This document shows, in pieces, positions 17,158 to 26,455 of a stretch of 64,000 nt of DNA (position 1 is the stretch's first letter; each line of letters begins with the position of its first letter). Source of the DNA: Streptomyces sp. NBC_00154. GTDB taxonomy: Bacteria > Actinomycetota > Actinomycetes > Streptomycetales > Streptomycetaceae. The stretch spans positions 6,144,501 to 6,208,500 of the forward strand of contig NZ_JAPEMI010000001.1 of the NCBI RefSeq assembly GCF_026342835.1. The letters run 5' to 3'. The notes beneath the pieces were generated by a model that saw nothing but the letters and a program-made list of their open reading frames with translations, was not told the origin of the DNA and did not search any database. The translations under genes were made by a program, and so were the position numbers.

Positions 17158-18135
17158 GTGCGTCTCATCCTGCGCAATCTGGGGTTCTATCTGCTCGCCT
17201 TCTGGGCCTCCATCACCCTGAACTTCGTTCTCCCGCGCTTCATGCCGGGCGACCCGGTCTCACGGATGTTCGCGCAGGCCCAGGGCACCATGCAGCCCGA
17301 CCAGATAGCCCAGCTGCGCAAACTCTTCGGCCTCGACAACCGCCCCCTCTGGGAGCAGTACGTCTCCTACGTCAAGAGCGTCTTCACCGGCGACCTCGGC
17401 ATCTCCATCACCCGCTTCCCCACCCCGGTCACCGACGTGATCGGCTCGCAGATCGGCTGGACCCTGCTCCTCGGTGGCGTCGCGCTCGTCATCGCCGCCG
17501 TGCTCGGCAACCTGCTCGGCATCGTCGCCGCCTGGCGGCGCGGCGGCGTCCTCGACTCCGCCTTCCCGCCCCTGCTGATCTTCGTCGGCTCCTTCCCGTA
17601 CTTCTGGCTGGCGATGGGCGCGCTGTACCTGTTCGGGGTGAGTCTGGGCTGGTTCCCGATGCGGCACGCCTACGACGTCGGCCTGACCCCCGGCTTCAAC
17701 GGCGAATTCCTCTCCAACGTCGCCACCCACCTGGTGCTGCCTGCATTGACCATCGTGCTGGTCTCCATCGGCGGCTGGATGCTCGGCATGCGCAACACCA
17801 TGATCGCCACGACGGCCGAGGACTACATCACCATGGCCGAGGCCAAGGGGCTCAGCCCCTCGCGGATCATGTTCCGCTACGCCGCCCGCAACGCCCTGCT
17901 CCCCTCCGTTACCAACTTCGGCATGGCACTCGGCTTCGTCGTCGGCGGCGCCCTGCTCACCGAGGTCGTGTTCGCCTACCCCGGCATCGGCTATCAGCTG
18001 CTGATGGCCGTCCAGGGCCTGGACTACCCGCTGATGCAGGGCATCTTCCTGACGATCACGGCGGCGGTACTGATCGCGAACTTCCTCGTCGACCTCGTCT
18101 ACGTCCGCCTCGACCCGCGCGTCCGCGTCCGCTGA
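17158..18135 (+). CDS. ABC transporter permease (DppB-type)
   Basis: 325 aa from GTG 17158 (CAGGAGCACGACCC upstream). It is a polytopic membrane protein with an N-terminal transmembrane segment (FYLLAFWASITLNFVLPRFM) followed by the PDPVSRM-like loop and the conserved permease (EAA-type) region DYITMAEAKGLSPSRIMFRYAARN that docks the ATPases. It is the second gene of the operon and pairs with the DppC-type permease that follows 14 nt downstream. The family is peptide/nickel-type; the substrate is inferred to be a fructo-oligosaccharide. Confidence 0.92.
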   Translation: MRLILRNLGFYLLAFWASITLNFVLPRFMPGDPVSRMFAQAQGTMQPDQIAQLRKLFGLDNRPLWEQYVSYVKSVFTGDLGISITRFPTPVTDVIGSQIGWTLLLGGVALVIAAVLGNLLGIVAAWRRGGVLDSAFPPLLIFVGSFPYFWLAMGALYLFGVSLGWFPMRHAYDVGLTPGFNGEFLSNVATHLVLPALTIVLVSIGGWMLGMRNTMIATTAEDYITMAEAKGLSPSRIMFRYAARNALLPSVTNFGMALGFVVGGALLTEVVFAYPGIGYQLLMAVQGLDYPLMQGIFLTITAAVLIANFLVDLVYVRLDPRVRVR

Positions 18136-18149
18136 AGGGGGCTGCCGAC

Positions 18150-19070
18150 ATGACCGCCATCGAAATCGCAACGGCCACCACGCCGACAGTCCCCGCGCGC
18201 CCTTCCCGCCGGCGCGGACTGCTACGCCAGCTCACCGACAGCAAGAAGGCGATGACCGGGCTGATGCTGCTCGCTCTCTTCGCTCTCCTTGCTCTGCTCG
18301 CTCCCGTCCTCGTCCCGGGTGAACCGTCGCTCATCAACTCCACGGGCAGCCAGTTCCCTTCGGCCGCACACTGGCTCGGTACGACCGCCAAGGGACAGGA
18401 CGTGCTCGCCCTCACCCTGTGGGGCGCGCGCAGCTCGCTCTTCGTCGGGTTCACCGTGGGGCTGGTGGCGACCGCGGTCGCCATCGTCGTCGGCCTCGCG
18501 GCCGCCTACTTCGGCCGCATTGTGGACGACGCGCTGACCCTGGTCACCAACATCTTCCTGCTGCTGCCCGGACTGCCGCTGCTCATCATCCTGGCCGCGT
18601 TCCTGCCGCCCGGGACCTCCACCGTGATCCTGGTCCTCGTCGTCACCGGCTGGGCGGGCTCGGCCCGGGTCCTGCGCGCGCAGGCCAAGTCGATCCGGGG
18701 CAAGGACTTCGTGGCCGCCGCGGTCGTCACCGGGGAGCGCCCGCTGCGGATCATGTTCCGCGAGATCCTGCCCAACATGGCGTCCGTGGTGATGACCACG
18801 CTGCTCGGCTGCGTGATCTTCGGCATCGGCGCCCAGGCCGGCCTGGAATTCCTTGGCCTCGGCGACAGCAGCGTCGTCAGCTGGGGTACCAACCTGTACT
18901 GGGCCAGCAACGACGGCGCGTTGATGACCGGCGCCTGGTGGGCCTTCGTCCCCTCCGGACTGTGCATCGCGCTCGTCGCGTTCGCGCTCGCGCTGGTCAA
19001 CTATGCGGTCGACGAGATCACCAACCCGAGGCTGCGCAACCGCCGTGCCCGCCGCGAGAGGAGGGGCTGA
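18150..19070 (+). CDS. ABC transporter permease (DppC-type)
   Basis: 306 aa. After a cytoplasmic N-terminus a first membrane segment (GLMLLALFALLALLAPVLV) is followed by the typical HWLGTTAKGQDVLALTLWGA motif of DppC proteins. The coupling-helix region KSIRGKDFVAAAVVTGERPLR is also present. It is located between the DppB-type permease and the two ATPase genes, 3 nt before the next start. Confidence 0.92.
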   Translation: MTAIEIATATTPTVPARPSRRRGLLRQLTDSKKAMTGLMLLALFALLALLAPVLVPGEPSLINSTGSQFPSAAHWLGTTAKGQDVLALTLWGARSSLFVGFTVGLVATAVAIVVGLAAAYFGRIVDDALTLVTNIFLLLPGLPLLIILAAFLPPGTSTVILVLVVTGWAGSARVLRAQAKSIRGKDFVAAAVVTGERPLRIMFREILPNMASVVMTTLLGCVIFGIGAQAGLEFLGLGDSSVVSWGTNLYWASNDGALMTGAWWAFVPSGLCIALVAFALALVNYAVDEITNPRLRNRRARRERRG

Positions 19071-19073
19071 GCC

Positions 19074-20039
19074 ATGGAACCCGTACTTGAACTGAGCGGC
19101 CTGCGCGTCGAATACCGCGGCGACGGACGCACCGTGGTCGGCGCCGACGACGTCTCCTTCTCCATCAGCGCCGGAGAGATCTTCGGCCTCGCCGGAGAGT
19201 CCGGCTGCGGCAAGTCGACCATCGCCAACGCGGTCATGCGGCTGCTGAAGCCCCCGGCGGAGATCACCGCGGGCAGCATCCGCTTCCAGGGGCGGGACGT
19301 CCTCGCCCTGGACGCACGTGAGCTGCGCGCCTTCCGATGGCGGGAGATCGCGATGGTCTTCCAGTCGGCGATGAACTCCCTCAACCCCGTTCTGACCATC
19401 GGCGAGCAGATCGTCGACATCTTCACCACCCACGAGAAGCCGAAGAAGCGGGTCGCGCGGGAGCGGGCGGGAGAGCTCCTGGAGCTGGTGGGCATCGACC
19501 CGGGGCGGCTGAAGGCGTACCCGCACCAGCTGTCCGGCGGTATGCGCCAGCGCGTGGTCATCGCCATGGCCGTCGCGCTCCGCCCCCGGCTGCTGATCAT
19601 GGACGAGCCGACGACCGCGCTCGACGTGGTCGTGCAGCAGGAGATCATGGCGCAGATCCGCGACCTCCAGCGGGAGCTGGGCTTCTCCATCCTCTTCATC
19701 ACTCACGACATGTCCCTGATGGTCGAGCTGTCGGACCGCATGGGCGTGATGTACGGCGGACGGATCGTGGAACTCGCCGCCGCCAAGGACCTGTTCGCCG
19801 CGCCGCTCCACCCGTACACCGAGGCGCTGATGAACGCCTTCCCGCCGCTGACCGGCCCGCGCCGCGAACTCACCGGCCTGTTCGACGCCCCGCGCACCGC
19901 CGACAGCTGTGGCTTCCACGTCCGCTGTCCCGAGGACCGCTCGGACTGCTCCATGACCATCCCCGACCTGCGCGAGGTCGCGCCCGGCCGTTGGGTGGCC
20001 CGCAGTGTGGCCCGCAGTCCGGAAGGAGCCTCCCGATGA
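19074..20039 (+). CDS. ABC transporter ATP-binding protein (DppD-type)
   Basis: 321 aa. Walker A is GESGCGKST, the signature is LSGGMRQR, Walker B is LLIMDEPTTALD, and the switch histidine lies in FITHDMS. The C-terminus has the oligopeptide-type cysteine cluster (CGFHVRCPEDRSDCS). It forms a heterodimeric ATPase with the next gene, whose start overlaps its stop codon (ATGA), showing translational coupling. Confidence 0.95.
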   Translation: MEPVLELSGLRVEYRGDGRTVVGADDVSFSISAGEIFGLAGESGCGKSTIANAVMRLLKPPAEITAGSIRFQGRDVLALDARELRAFRWREIAMVFQSAMNSLNPVLTIGEQIVDIFTTHEKPKKRVARERAGELLELVGIDPGRLKAYPHQLSGGMRQRVVIAMAVALRPRLLIMDEPTTALDVVVQQEIMAQIRDLQRELGFSILFITHDMSLMVELSDRMGVMYGGRIVELAAAKDLFAAPLHPYTEALMNAFPPLTGPRRELTGLFDAPRTADSCGFHVRCPEDRSDCSMTIPDLREVAPGRWVARSVARSPEGASR

Positions 20040-21088
20040 CCGAACTGACCGAACCCCTGCTCTCCGTACGCGGCCTGACCAAGGACTTCCAGGTCGGCAC
20101 CGTCTTCTCCCGGCGCCGCGTCCGTGCCGTCAACGACGTGTCCTTCGATCTCCCGGCCGGCCGGATCACCGCCCTGGTCGGCGAGTCCGGCAGCGGCAAG
20201 TCCACCATCGCCCGCTGCCTCGCCCGCCTCGAACAGCCCTCGGCCGGACAGGTGCTGCTCGACGGCGAGGACGTCCTGCGCACCGAGCGGCGCCGGGTGT
20301 CACGGGCGTACCGCCGCAAGGTCCAGATGGTGTTCCAGGACCCCTTCGGCTCGCTCAACCCGGTCCACCGCATCGAGCACTTCCTCACCCGGGCCCTCGT
20401 CGTGCACGGCCGCTCCGCCACCCGCGAGGCGCTGTGCGAGCTGATGGCAACGGTCGGCCTGACAGAGGACATGCTCCAGTCCTACCCGCACGAACTCTCC
20501 GGCGGCCAGCGTCAGCGCGTCTCCATCGCTCGCGCGTTGGCAGTGGAGCCGCGCCTGATCCTGGCCGACGAACCGACGTCGATGCTGGATGTCTCCGTGC
20601 GCGTCGGCGTGCTCAACCTGATGCGGCGCCTGCGCGACGAGCGGAACATCGCCATGCTCTACATCACGCACGACCTGGGCTCCGCCCGCTACCTCGCGGA
20701 CACCACGATGGTCATGTTCGCCGGCGAACTCGTTGAGGGCGGAGACGCACTGGCCGTCATGGACGCCCCCGCCCACCCGTACACCCGCCTACTGCTGTCC
20801 GCCGTACCCGACCCCGAACGGGCCGGCAGCTACGACCCCGTCGAGCGCGCCAGGCTCCGCGAGGCGATCCTCAACCCCGCGTCCTGCCCCTACGGCGACG
20901 ACGGCGCGTGCAGCCGCACCGAGCCCGTCCGCCACATCGTCGGCGAAGACGACGGACAGCCCCACTGGGTGCGCTGCCATCTGCGCGCACCCGCCTCCGA
21001 CATCGCCCGCCGCGTCCTGAAGGCCACCGACCGGCCGGACGGCGAGGCCACCGACGACACCGAGAAAGCGGAGACCATCGCCGCATGA
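20036..21088 (+). CDS. ABC transporter ATP-binding protein (DppF-type)
   Basis: 350 aa from ATG 20036, overlapping the previous stop by 4 nt. Walker A is GESGSGKST, the signature is LSGGQRQR, Walker B is LILADEPTSMLD, and the switch is YITHDLG. The C-terminal Cys-containing extension is typical of DppF/OppF. The stop overlaps the start of the following GH32 gene, tying transport directly to intracellular fructoside hydrolysis. Confidence 0.95.
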   Translation: MTELTEPLLSVRGLTKDFQVGTVFSRRRVRAVNDVSFDLPAGRITALVGESGSGKSTIARCLARLEQPSAGQVLLDGEDVLRTERRRVSRAYRRKVQMVFQDPFGSLNPVHRIEHFLTRALVVHGRSATREALCELMATVGLTEDMLQSYPHELSGGQRQRVSIARALAVEPRLILADEPTSMLDVSVRVGVLNLMRRLRDERNIAMLYITHDLGSARYLADTTMVMFAGELVEGGDALAVMDAPAHPYTRLLLSAVPDPERAGSYDPVERARLREAILNPASCPYGDDGACSRTEPVRHIVGEDDGQPHWVRCHLRAPASDIARRVLKATDRPDGEATDDTEKAETIAA

Positions 21089-22617
21089 CCCACGACCTCA
21101 CCCTCCCCTCCGGCACTCCCGTCGCCGAGGGGCTGGCCGAACGCGCCCTGCGCGACCCCCACCGCCCCCGCTTCCACTTCACCTCGCCCGGCGGCTGGCT
21201 CAACGACCCCAACGGGCTGAGCCACTGGAACGGCGTCTACCACCTCTTCTACCAGTACAACCCGCTCGCCGCCGCCCACCACCGCATCCACTGGGGCCAC
21301 GCCACCAGTACCGACCTCGTGCACTGGGCCGATGAGCCAGTCGCCCTGGTGCCAGGCTCGGACGGCCCGGACCGCGATGGCTGCTGGTCCGGTGTCCTGG
21401 TGGACGACGGGGGAGTGCCGACGCTCGTCTACTCGGGCAGGCACGAAGCCCACGAACTCCCCTGCGTGGCCAGGGGATCGGCCGACCTGCGGTACTGGAC
21501 GAAAGATCAGGCCAACCCGGTCATCACCGCCCCGCCCGAGGGCGTCGACATCACGGCCTTCCGCGACCACTGCGTCTGGCGGGAGGGCCAGGTGTGGCGC
21601 CAGCTGGTGGGCTCGGGCATCCGGGGCGTCGGCGGAACGGCCTTCCTGTACGAATCCGACGACCTGCGCAGCTGGCGCTACGTCGGCCCCCTGCTGACCG
21701 GCGACGCCTCGCAGAACCAGGGCGAGCTCGACTGGACCGGCACGATGTGGGAGTGCGTCGACCTCTTCCGGCTCGGCGAGGACGAGGAGGCCGGCAGCAC
21801 CGACGTGCTGGTCTTCTCCGCCTGGGACGAGGGCACCACCCACCACCCCCTGTACTGGACCGGCAGCTACCAGGGCGACACCTTCACCCCCACCGCCCTC
21901 CACCGCCTCGACTACGGCGGACGCTACTTCTACGCCCCCCAGTCCACCCGCGACGAGCACGGCCGACGCATCATGTTCGGCTGGCTCCAGGAGGGCCGGA
22001 CCGACGAGGCGAACGCACAGGCCGGCTGGTGCGGCGTGATGTCCCTGCCGAGGGTCGACACGCTCGACACGGACGGCAGCCTGCACCAGGCCCCCGCACC
22101 TGAACTGACCGTGCTGCGGCGGGAACGCGTGGAGGTGGCGCCGGGCCCGCTGACTGACGCGTACACCCCGCTGCACGCCGTGCGCGGAGATCAGCTGGAC
22201 ATCGAGACGACCCTGCGCCTCGCCCCCGGAGCCACCGCCCGGCTCGTGGTCCGCGAAACACCGGACGGCGCGGAACGCACGGTCGTGGAGGTGAGCAGGG
22301 CCCACGACGGAACGAACGGCACCCTCCGTCTGCACCGCGAGAACAGCAGCCTCGACCCGACCGTCGACACCGAACCCAGGTACGGCGACCTGCCGTTGGG
22401 CACCGACGGCCGGGTGGACCTGCGCGTCCTCGTCGACCACTCCGCACTGGAGATCTTCGCGAACGGGCGGCCCCTGACCGCCCGCATCTACCCCACCCGC
22501 CCCGACGAAGCCGTCGGCGTCGGCATCGGTGCCGACGGCGACGTGACCCTTGAGCGGTTCGACGCCTGGCAGATGGCGCCGGCCTTCACTGACGGACCCC
22601 GGCCGCTCTGGCCGTGA
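21085..22617 (+). CDS. GH32 beta-fructosidase, cytoplasmic type
   Basis: 510 aa, with a start overlapping the ATPase stop (ATGA). All three GH32 catalytic motifs are present: WLNDPNG (nucleophile Asp), FRDHCVW (transition-state Asp) and MWECVD (acid/base Glu). A C-terminal beta-sandwich with LRVLVDHSALEIFANG follows. There is no signal peptide, so it should cleave imported fructo-oligosaccharides or sucrose in the cytoplasm. Being last in the transporter operon supports this role. A strong terminator follows. Confidence 0.93.
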   Translation: MTHDLTLPSGTPVAEGLAERALRDPHRPRFHFTSPGGWLNDPNGLSHWNGVYHLFYQYNPLAAAHHRIHWGHATSTDLVHWADEPVALVPGSDGPDRDGCWSGVLVDDGGVPTLVYSGRHEAHELPCVARGSADLRYWTKDQANPVITAPPEGVDITAFRDHCVWREGQVWRQLVGSGIRGVGGTAFLYESDDLRSWRYVGPLLTGDASQNQGELDWTGTMWECVDLFRLGEDEEAGSTDVLVFSAWDEGTTHHPLYWTGSYQGDTFTPTALHRLDYGGRYFYAPQSTRDEHGRRIMFGWLQEGRTDEANAQAGWCGVMSLPRVDTLDTDGSLHQAPAPELTVLRRERVEVAPGPLTDAYTPLHAVRGDQLDIETTLRLAPGATARLVVRETPDGAERTVVEVSRAHDGTNGTLRLHRENSSLDPTVDTEPRYGDLPLGTDGRVDLRVLVDHSALEIFANGRPLTARIYPTRPDEAVGVGIGADGDVTLERFDAWQMAPAFTDGPRPLWP

Positions 22618-22635
22618 CGGTCTTCCAGCCGGCTA

Positions 22636-22666
22636 CGGCCCGGGGGGTGGACGTCCCCCCGGGCCG
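22636..22666 (+). terminator. Terminator after GH32 gene
   Basis: A 12-bp perfect stem CGGCCCGGGGGG (22636-22647) with its complement (22655-22666) and a 7-nt loop, 18 nt after the GH32 stop. It may also shape the leader of the next gene. Confidence 0.75.
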
Positions 22667-22698
22667 CGGCCCACCCTTCCCTTCTTCCAGGAGCCGCC

Positions 22699-25600
22699 AT
22701 GAGCGTGTCCCGCCGTACCCTCCTGCTCGCCGGAGGAACCGCCGCCACCCTGCTGCCTCTCGGAGGCATCCTCCCCGCAGCACAGGCCGCCGCCCCGAGC
22801 GTCGCCGGAGCGAGGCCCGCCGCCACCCCGATTCCCGACCCCATCCCCGTCACCGGCACCTGGACCCGCACCTCCGACGGCGGCCAGAAGGCGACCGCCG
22901 GCCGTCGCGGGCCCGCCCTCGCCCTGTCCGAGCAGCAACTCGCGGCCAAGGGCACGTACGCGGCCCGCATAACGCCCCAATCCTCTTCCTCCGTAGGTGC
23001 GTTGGTGTTCCGGGCCGCCCTCGACGGCTCGACCGGATACGCGGTCGCCCTGGACCCCGGCCGCTCCCGCATACGGCTCTACGACCTGGCCGGCGGCGAC
23101 ACACTCGCCACCGCTCCACTTCCAGGAGCGCGGACCGCAAGACCCCATGACCTCGAAGTGGCAGTCGACGGACCCGAGCTGACGGTACATGTCGACGGCA
23201 AGCGGCTCCTCCACACGGAGGACCACCGCCACGACACCGGCTCGGTGGGCCTGCTCGCCCAGGGCGGCAAGGTTACCTTCGGCCCGCCCTCCCTCTCCTC
23301 AGTCACCACCAACCTCACCGGCTGGACCACGAGCGGCGGCACCTGGACGGCGAGTCCGCTGGGCTGGCGCGCGGCCCCAACCCAGGGAGCCACCGCCCGC
23401 GCCGTCACCACGACCCAGACGTACGACACCGCGCTCCAGGCCGACCTGCTCCTGCACGACGCCTCCGCCATCGCCTCACTGCTGGTGCGCACCGACGCCA
23501 CGGCCACGCACGGATACGGCGTCCAAGTCGACGCGGACCAGGGCAGGCTGAGGCTCTACCGCATCGACGGCAACATCACCCTCGGCACCTACGCGACCAC
23601 CATCAAGGCCGACACGGTCTACCGCCTGCGCATCGAAGCCGAACACGACGAACTGCGCGTGCACTGGCAGACCAACTTCCTCTCTCCCGACGGCTACAGC
23701 CCCGTCATCACTGCCCAGGACTCCACCCACACCAAGGGCCGACTCGCCGTCACGGCATCGGCCGGCGAGGTGTCCTTCGAGAACATCGCCGCCGCCGACC
23801 TCGCCACCGGCCTCCAGGGCTGGACGGCCCGCTCCGGCACCTGGACCCCCGACCTGCGTGGCATCCGCGGCGAGAACGGCCTGCGCACGGCCCCCTCCAC
23901 CGACGGCGACCTGGTGGCGAGAGCCGACATCACCCCCGGCGACCGCTCCTCCTCGGCCGGCCTCGTCCTGCGCGCGTCCGCGAACGGCTCCGGCGGCTAC
24001 GAAGCCCGTCTGGAAGCCGGCCGCGACGCCGTCGTCCTGCTGGACCGCTCCTCCAGCGCCCGCCTCGCCTCCGCCTCCGGCCCGGTCCGGCGCATCACGG
24101 CCGGAAGCACGTACCGCGTCGAGGCCCGCGCGACGGGCAGAACCATCGAGGTGTACGTGGACGGCGTACGGGCGCTCAAGACTCGCGTGTCCCGCACCAA
24201 GGGCGCCACCTTCGGCACCGCCGCCGCGCACGGGACGTCGTACTTCCAGAACGTCGAGGTCCACAGCACCGCCGACTACTTCACCGAGCCGTACCGCCCC
24301 ACGTACCACTACTCCCAGCTCACCGGCTCCACCAGCGACCCCTGCGGCCTGCTGTACTACGACGGCGAGTACCACCTCTTCCACCAGGACGAGGGCCGCT
24401 GGGCGCACGCGGTCAGCACCGACCTGGTCCACTGGCAGCCCCTGCCGATCACCCTGCCCTGGAACGCCTATGGCCACTGCTGGACCGGCTGCGCGGTCGT
24501 GGACGCCGACGACACCTCCGGTCTCTTCGACGGCGGCTCGGGCCTGATCGCCTATTACACGAGCTACCACCCGGACAAGCCGGGCGGGAACGCCAGCGTG
24601 CGCATCGCGTACAGCAAGGACAACGGCCGCTCCTGGCAGCTGCACGGCGGCTCGACCCCGGCCGTGCAGAACCCGGGCGGCCCCGACGCCGGCTGGACCT
24701 TCCGCGACCCGAAGGTCATCCGCGACGAGGCTCACGACCAGTGGCTGATGGTCGTCTCCGGCGGCGACCACATCCGCTTCTTCACCTCCACCGACCTCCT
24801 CACCTGGACCCAGGTCAGCTCCTTCGGCTACGGCGACTGGGCCACGCCCGGCGTCTGGGAGTGCCCCGACTTCTTCCCGCTGCCGGTCGACGGCGACAAG
24901 GACAAGGTGAAGTGGGTCCTCACCCTGAGCACCGGTGCCGTACGCGCCACGAACGGCTCGGCCGCCCAGTACTTCACGGGTGACTGGAACGGCACCGGTT
25001 TCACTCCCGACCAGAAGGCCGGCACGGTCCTGCGCGCCGACTCCGGCCGTGACTACTACGCCGCCATGTCCTTCTACGGCCTGCCCGACGACCGCCGCGT
25101 CTGGCTCGGCTGGATGAGCAACTGGGACTACCCCTTCAGCGCCCCGACCGGCGGCTGGAACGGCCAGCTGAGCACCCCCCGCGAACTGACACTCACGAAC
25201 ACCGCCGACGGCGTACGCCTGGTGCAGCGCCCGGTCCGCGAGCTGACCGCCCTGCGCTCCTCTGCCACGACCCGCAAGAACCTCTCCGTCGGCCCCGACT
25301 CGGCGAATCCGCTCACACGTGTCACGGGTATCGCCTACGAGATCGAGGCCGAGATCACCCTTGGCACCGCCACGGAGGTCGGCTTCCGGCTCCGGACCGA
25401 CGACGACCAGCACACGACGGTCGGATACCACGCGGAGGCGCAGGAGCTGTTCGTGGACCGCTCGGCATCGGGCCTGAGTGACTTCACGCAGTACTTCACG
25501 GGCCGCACGACCGCGCCGATGAAGACGACCGACGGCCGCGTGACCCTGCGCGTGTACGTTGACTCGTCCTCGGTCGAGGCATTCGGCGGGGACGGACAGG

Positions 25601-26271
25601 CCGCCGTGACCAGCCTGATCTTCCCCGGCCCGGACGCCGACGGCATGGCCTTCTACGCCAAGGGCGGCACCGCACACATCGAGTCGCTCAAGGTGCACAG
25701 GCTGGACAGCACCTTCCGCCTGGTGGATCGGGTGAAGCCGCTGGTGGCTGCCCCGACCGGCGGTGAATTCCGCTCGGACCTCTGCAACTTGACGATCACC
25801 CCCGCGGGCCGCTGGTCGACGGACAGCGCGGGCCGCGCGGGAAGCTTCGACAAGGACTCCAACGCGATCTCGTCCCTCACGGCGACGGACTTGGACCTCA
25901 CCATCCTGGTCCGGCTCGGCGGCCCCGACCCGGACACGGGCGGCGCCCTCTCCCTCCTCTGGCGCGCCTCCTCCGACGGCACCGATGCCTACTGCCTCAA
26001 CATCGACCCCGACCTACGCGTGATCCGCCTGGTCGCCAAGGCCAACGGCTTCTTCGACGACGGCGCCGCCCTCGCCCGCGTCCCGGCCCTGCTCCGCCGC
26101 GGCACGACCTACCCCGTCCGCATCCTCACCGAGGGCGACCGCATCCAGGTGTTCCTCAACGGCGAGCGGATCATCGACGTGACGGACACGACGTACACGA
26201 GCGGACACATCGGCCTCAACGTGTTCGGAGGGAGGGCGGCCTACCAGGACACGTACGTGAAGCAGCTGTAA
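22699..26271 (+). CDS. Secreted multidomain GH32 levanase/inulinase
   Basis: 1190 aa from ATG 22699 behind CAGGAG. It has a Tat-type signal (SRRTLLLAGG ... AQAA). Residues about 50-530 contain three related concanavalin-like beta-sandwich repeats of about 160 residues, each opening with a GTWT motif. The GH32 module follows: nucleophile region TSDPCGLLYYDGEYHLF, FRDPKVI, and VWECPDFFPL, with the C-terminal sandwich segment LRVYVDSSSVEAFGGDG. A fourth sandwich domain closes the protein. The WMN part of the first motif is replaced, but the catalytic Asp is kept. It should hydrolyse fructan outside the cell; the repeats probably bind polysaccharide. Confidence 0.9.
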   Translation: MSVSRRTLLLAGGTAATLLPLGGILPAAQAAAPSVAGARPAATPIPDPIPVTGTWTRTSDGGQKATAGRRGPALALSEQQLAAKGTYAARITPQSSSSVGALVFRAALDGSTGYAVALDPGRSRIRLYDLAGGDTLATAPLPGARTARPHDLEVAVDGPELTVHVDGKRLLHTEDHRHDTGSVGLLAQGGKVTFGPPSLSSVTTNLTGWTTSGGTWTASPLGWRAAPTQGATARAVTTTQTYDTALQADLLLHDASAIASLLVRTDATATHGYGVQVDADQGRLRLYRIDGNITLGTYATTIKADTVYRLRIEAEHDELRVHWQTNFLSPDGYSPVITAQDSTHTKGRLAVTASAGEVSFENIAAADLATGLQGWTARSGTWTPDLRGIRGENGLRTAPSTDGDLVARADITPGDRSSSAGLVLRASANGSGGYEARLEAGRDAVVLLDRSSSARLASASGPVRRITAGSTYRVEARATGRTIEVYVDGVRALKTRVSRTKGATFGTAAAHGTSYFQNVEVHSTADYFTEPYRPTYHYSQLTGSTSDPCGLLYYDGEYHLFHQDEGRWAHAVSTDLVHWQPLPITLPWNAYGHCWTGCAVVDADDTSGLFDGGSGLIAYYTSYHPDKPGGNASVRIAYSKDNGRSWQLHGGSTPAVQNPGGPDAGWTFRDPKVIRDEAHDQWLMVVSGGDHIRFFTSTDLLTWTQVSSFGYGDWATPGVWECPDFFPLPVDGDKDKVKWVLTLSTGAVRATNGSAAQYFTGDWNGTGFTPDQKAGTVLRADSGRDYYAAMSFYGLPDDRRVWLGWMSNWDYPFSAPTGGWNGQLSTPRELTLTNTADGVRLVQRPVRELTALRSSATTRKNLSVGPDSANPLTRVTGIAYEIEAEITLGTATEVGFRLRTDDDQHTTVGYHAEAQELFVDRSASGLSDFTQYFTGRTTAPMKTTDGRVTLRVYVDSSSVEAFGGDGQAAVTSLIFPGPDADGMAFYAKGGTAHIESLKVHRLDSTFRLVDRVKPLVAAPTGGEFRSDLCNLTITPAGRWSTDSAGRAGSFDKDSNAISSLTATDLDLTILVRLGGPDPDTGGALSLLWRASSDGTDAYCLNIDPDLRVIRLVAKANGFFDDGAALARVPALLRRGTTYPVRILTEGDRIQVFLNGERIIDVTDTTYTSGHIGLNVFGGRAAYQDTYVKQL

Positions 26272-26302
26272 CCACCGACCAGGCCGACCTACGGCAATGC
26301 CC

Positions 26303-26339
26303 GAGGCTCCACCCCCCCCGAGTAACGGGGCGGAGCCTC
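26303..26339 (+). terminator. Terminator of the secreted GH32 gene
   Basis: GAGGCTCC plus a C-run (from 26303) pairs with GGGGCGGAGCCTC (ending 26339) with one mismatch, about 30 nt after the stop. Confidence 0.75.
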
Positions 26340-26455
26340 TGCGCGCTGGAAGGACAATCCGCTGTGAGTGGATTCGGAACCCCTTCCCGAATTGGCGAGA
26401 TCGGCCCTCGGCGACGCCCCGCGGAAGGGCCCACTTGTCTCCGCTCCCGGAAAGC

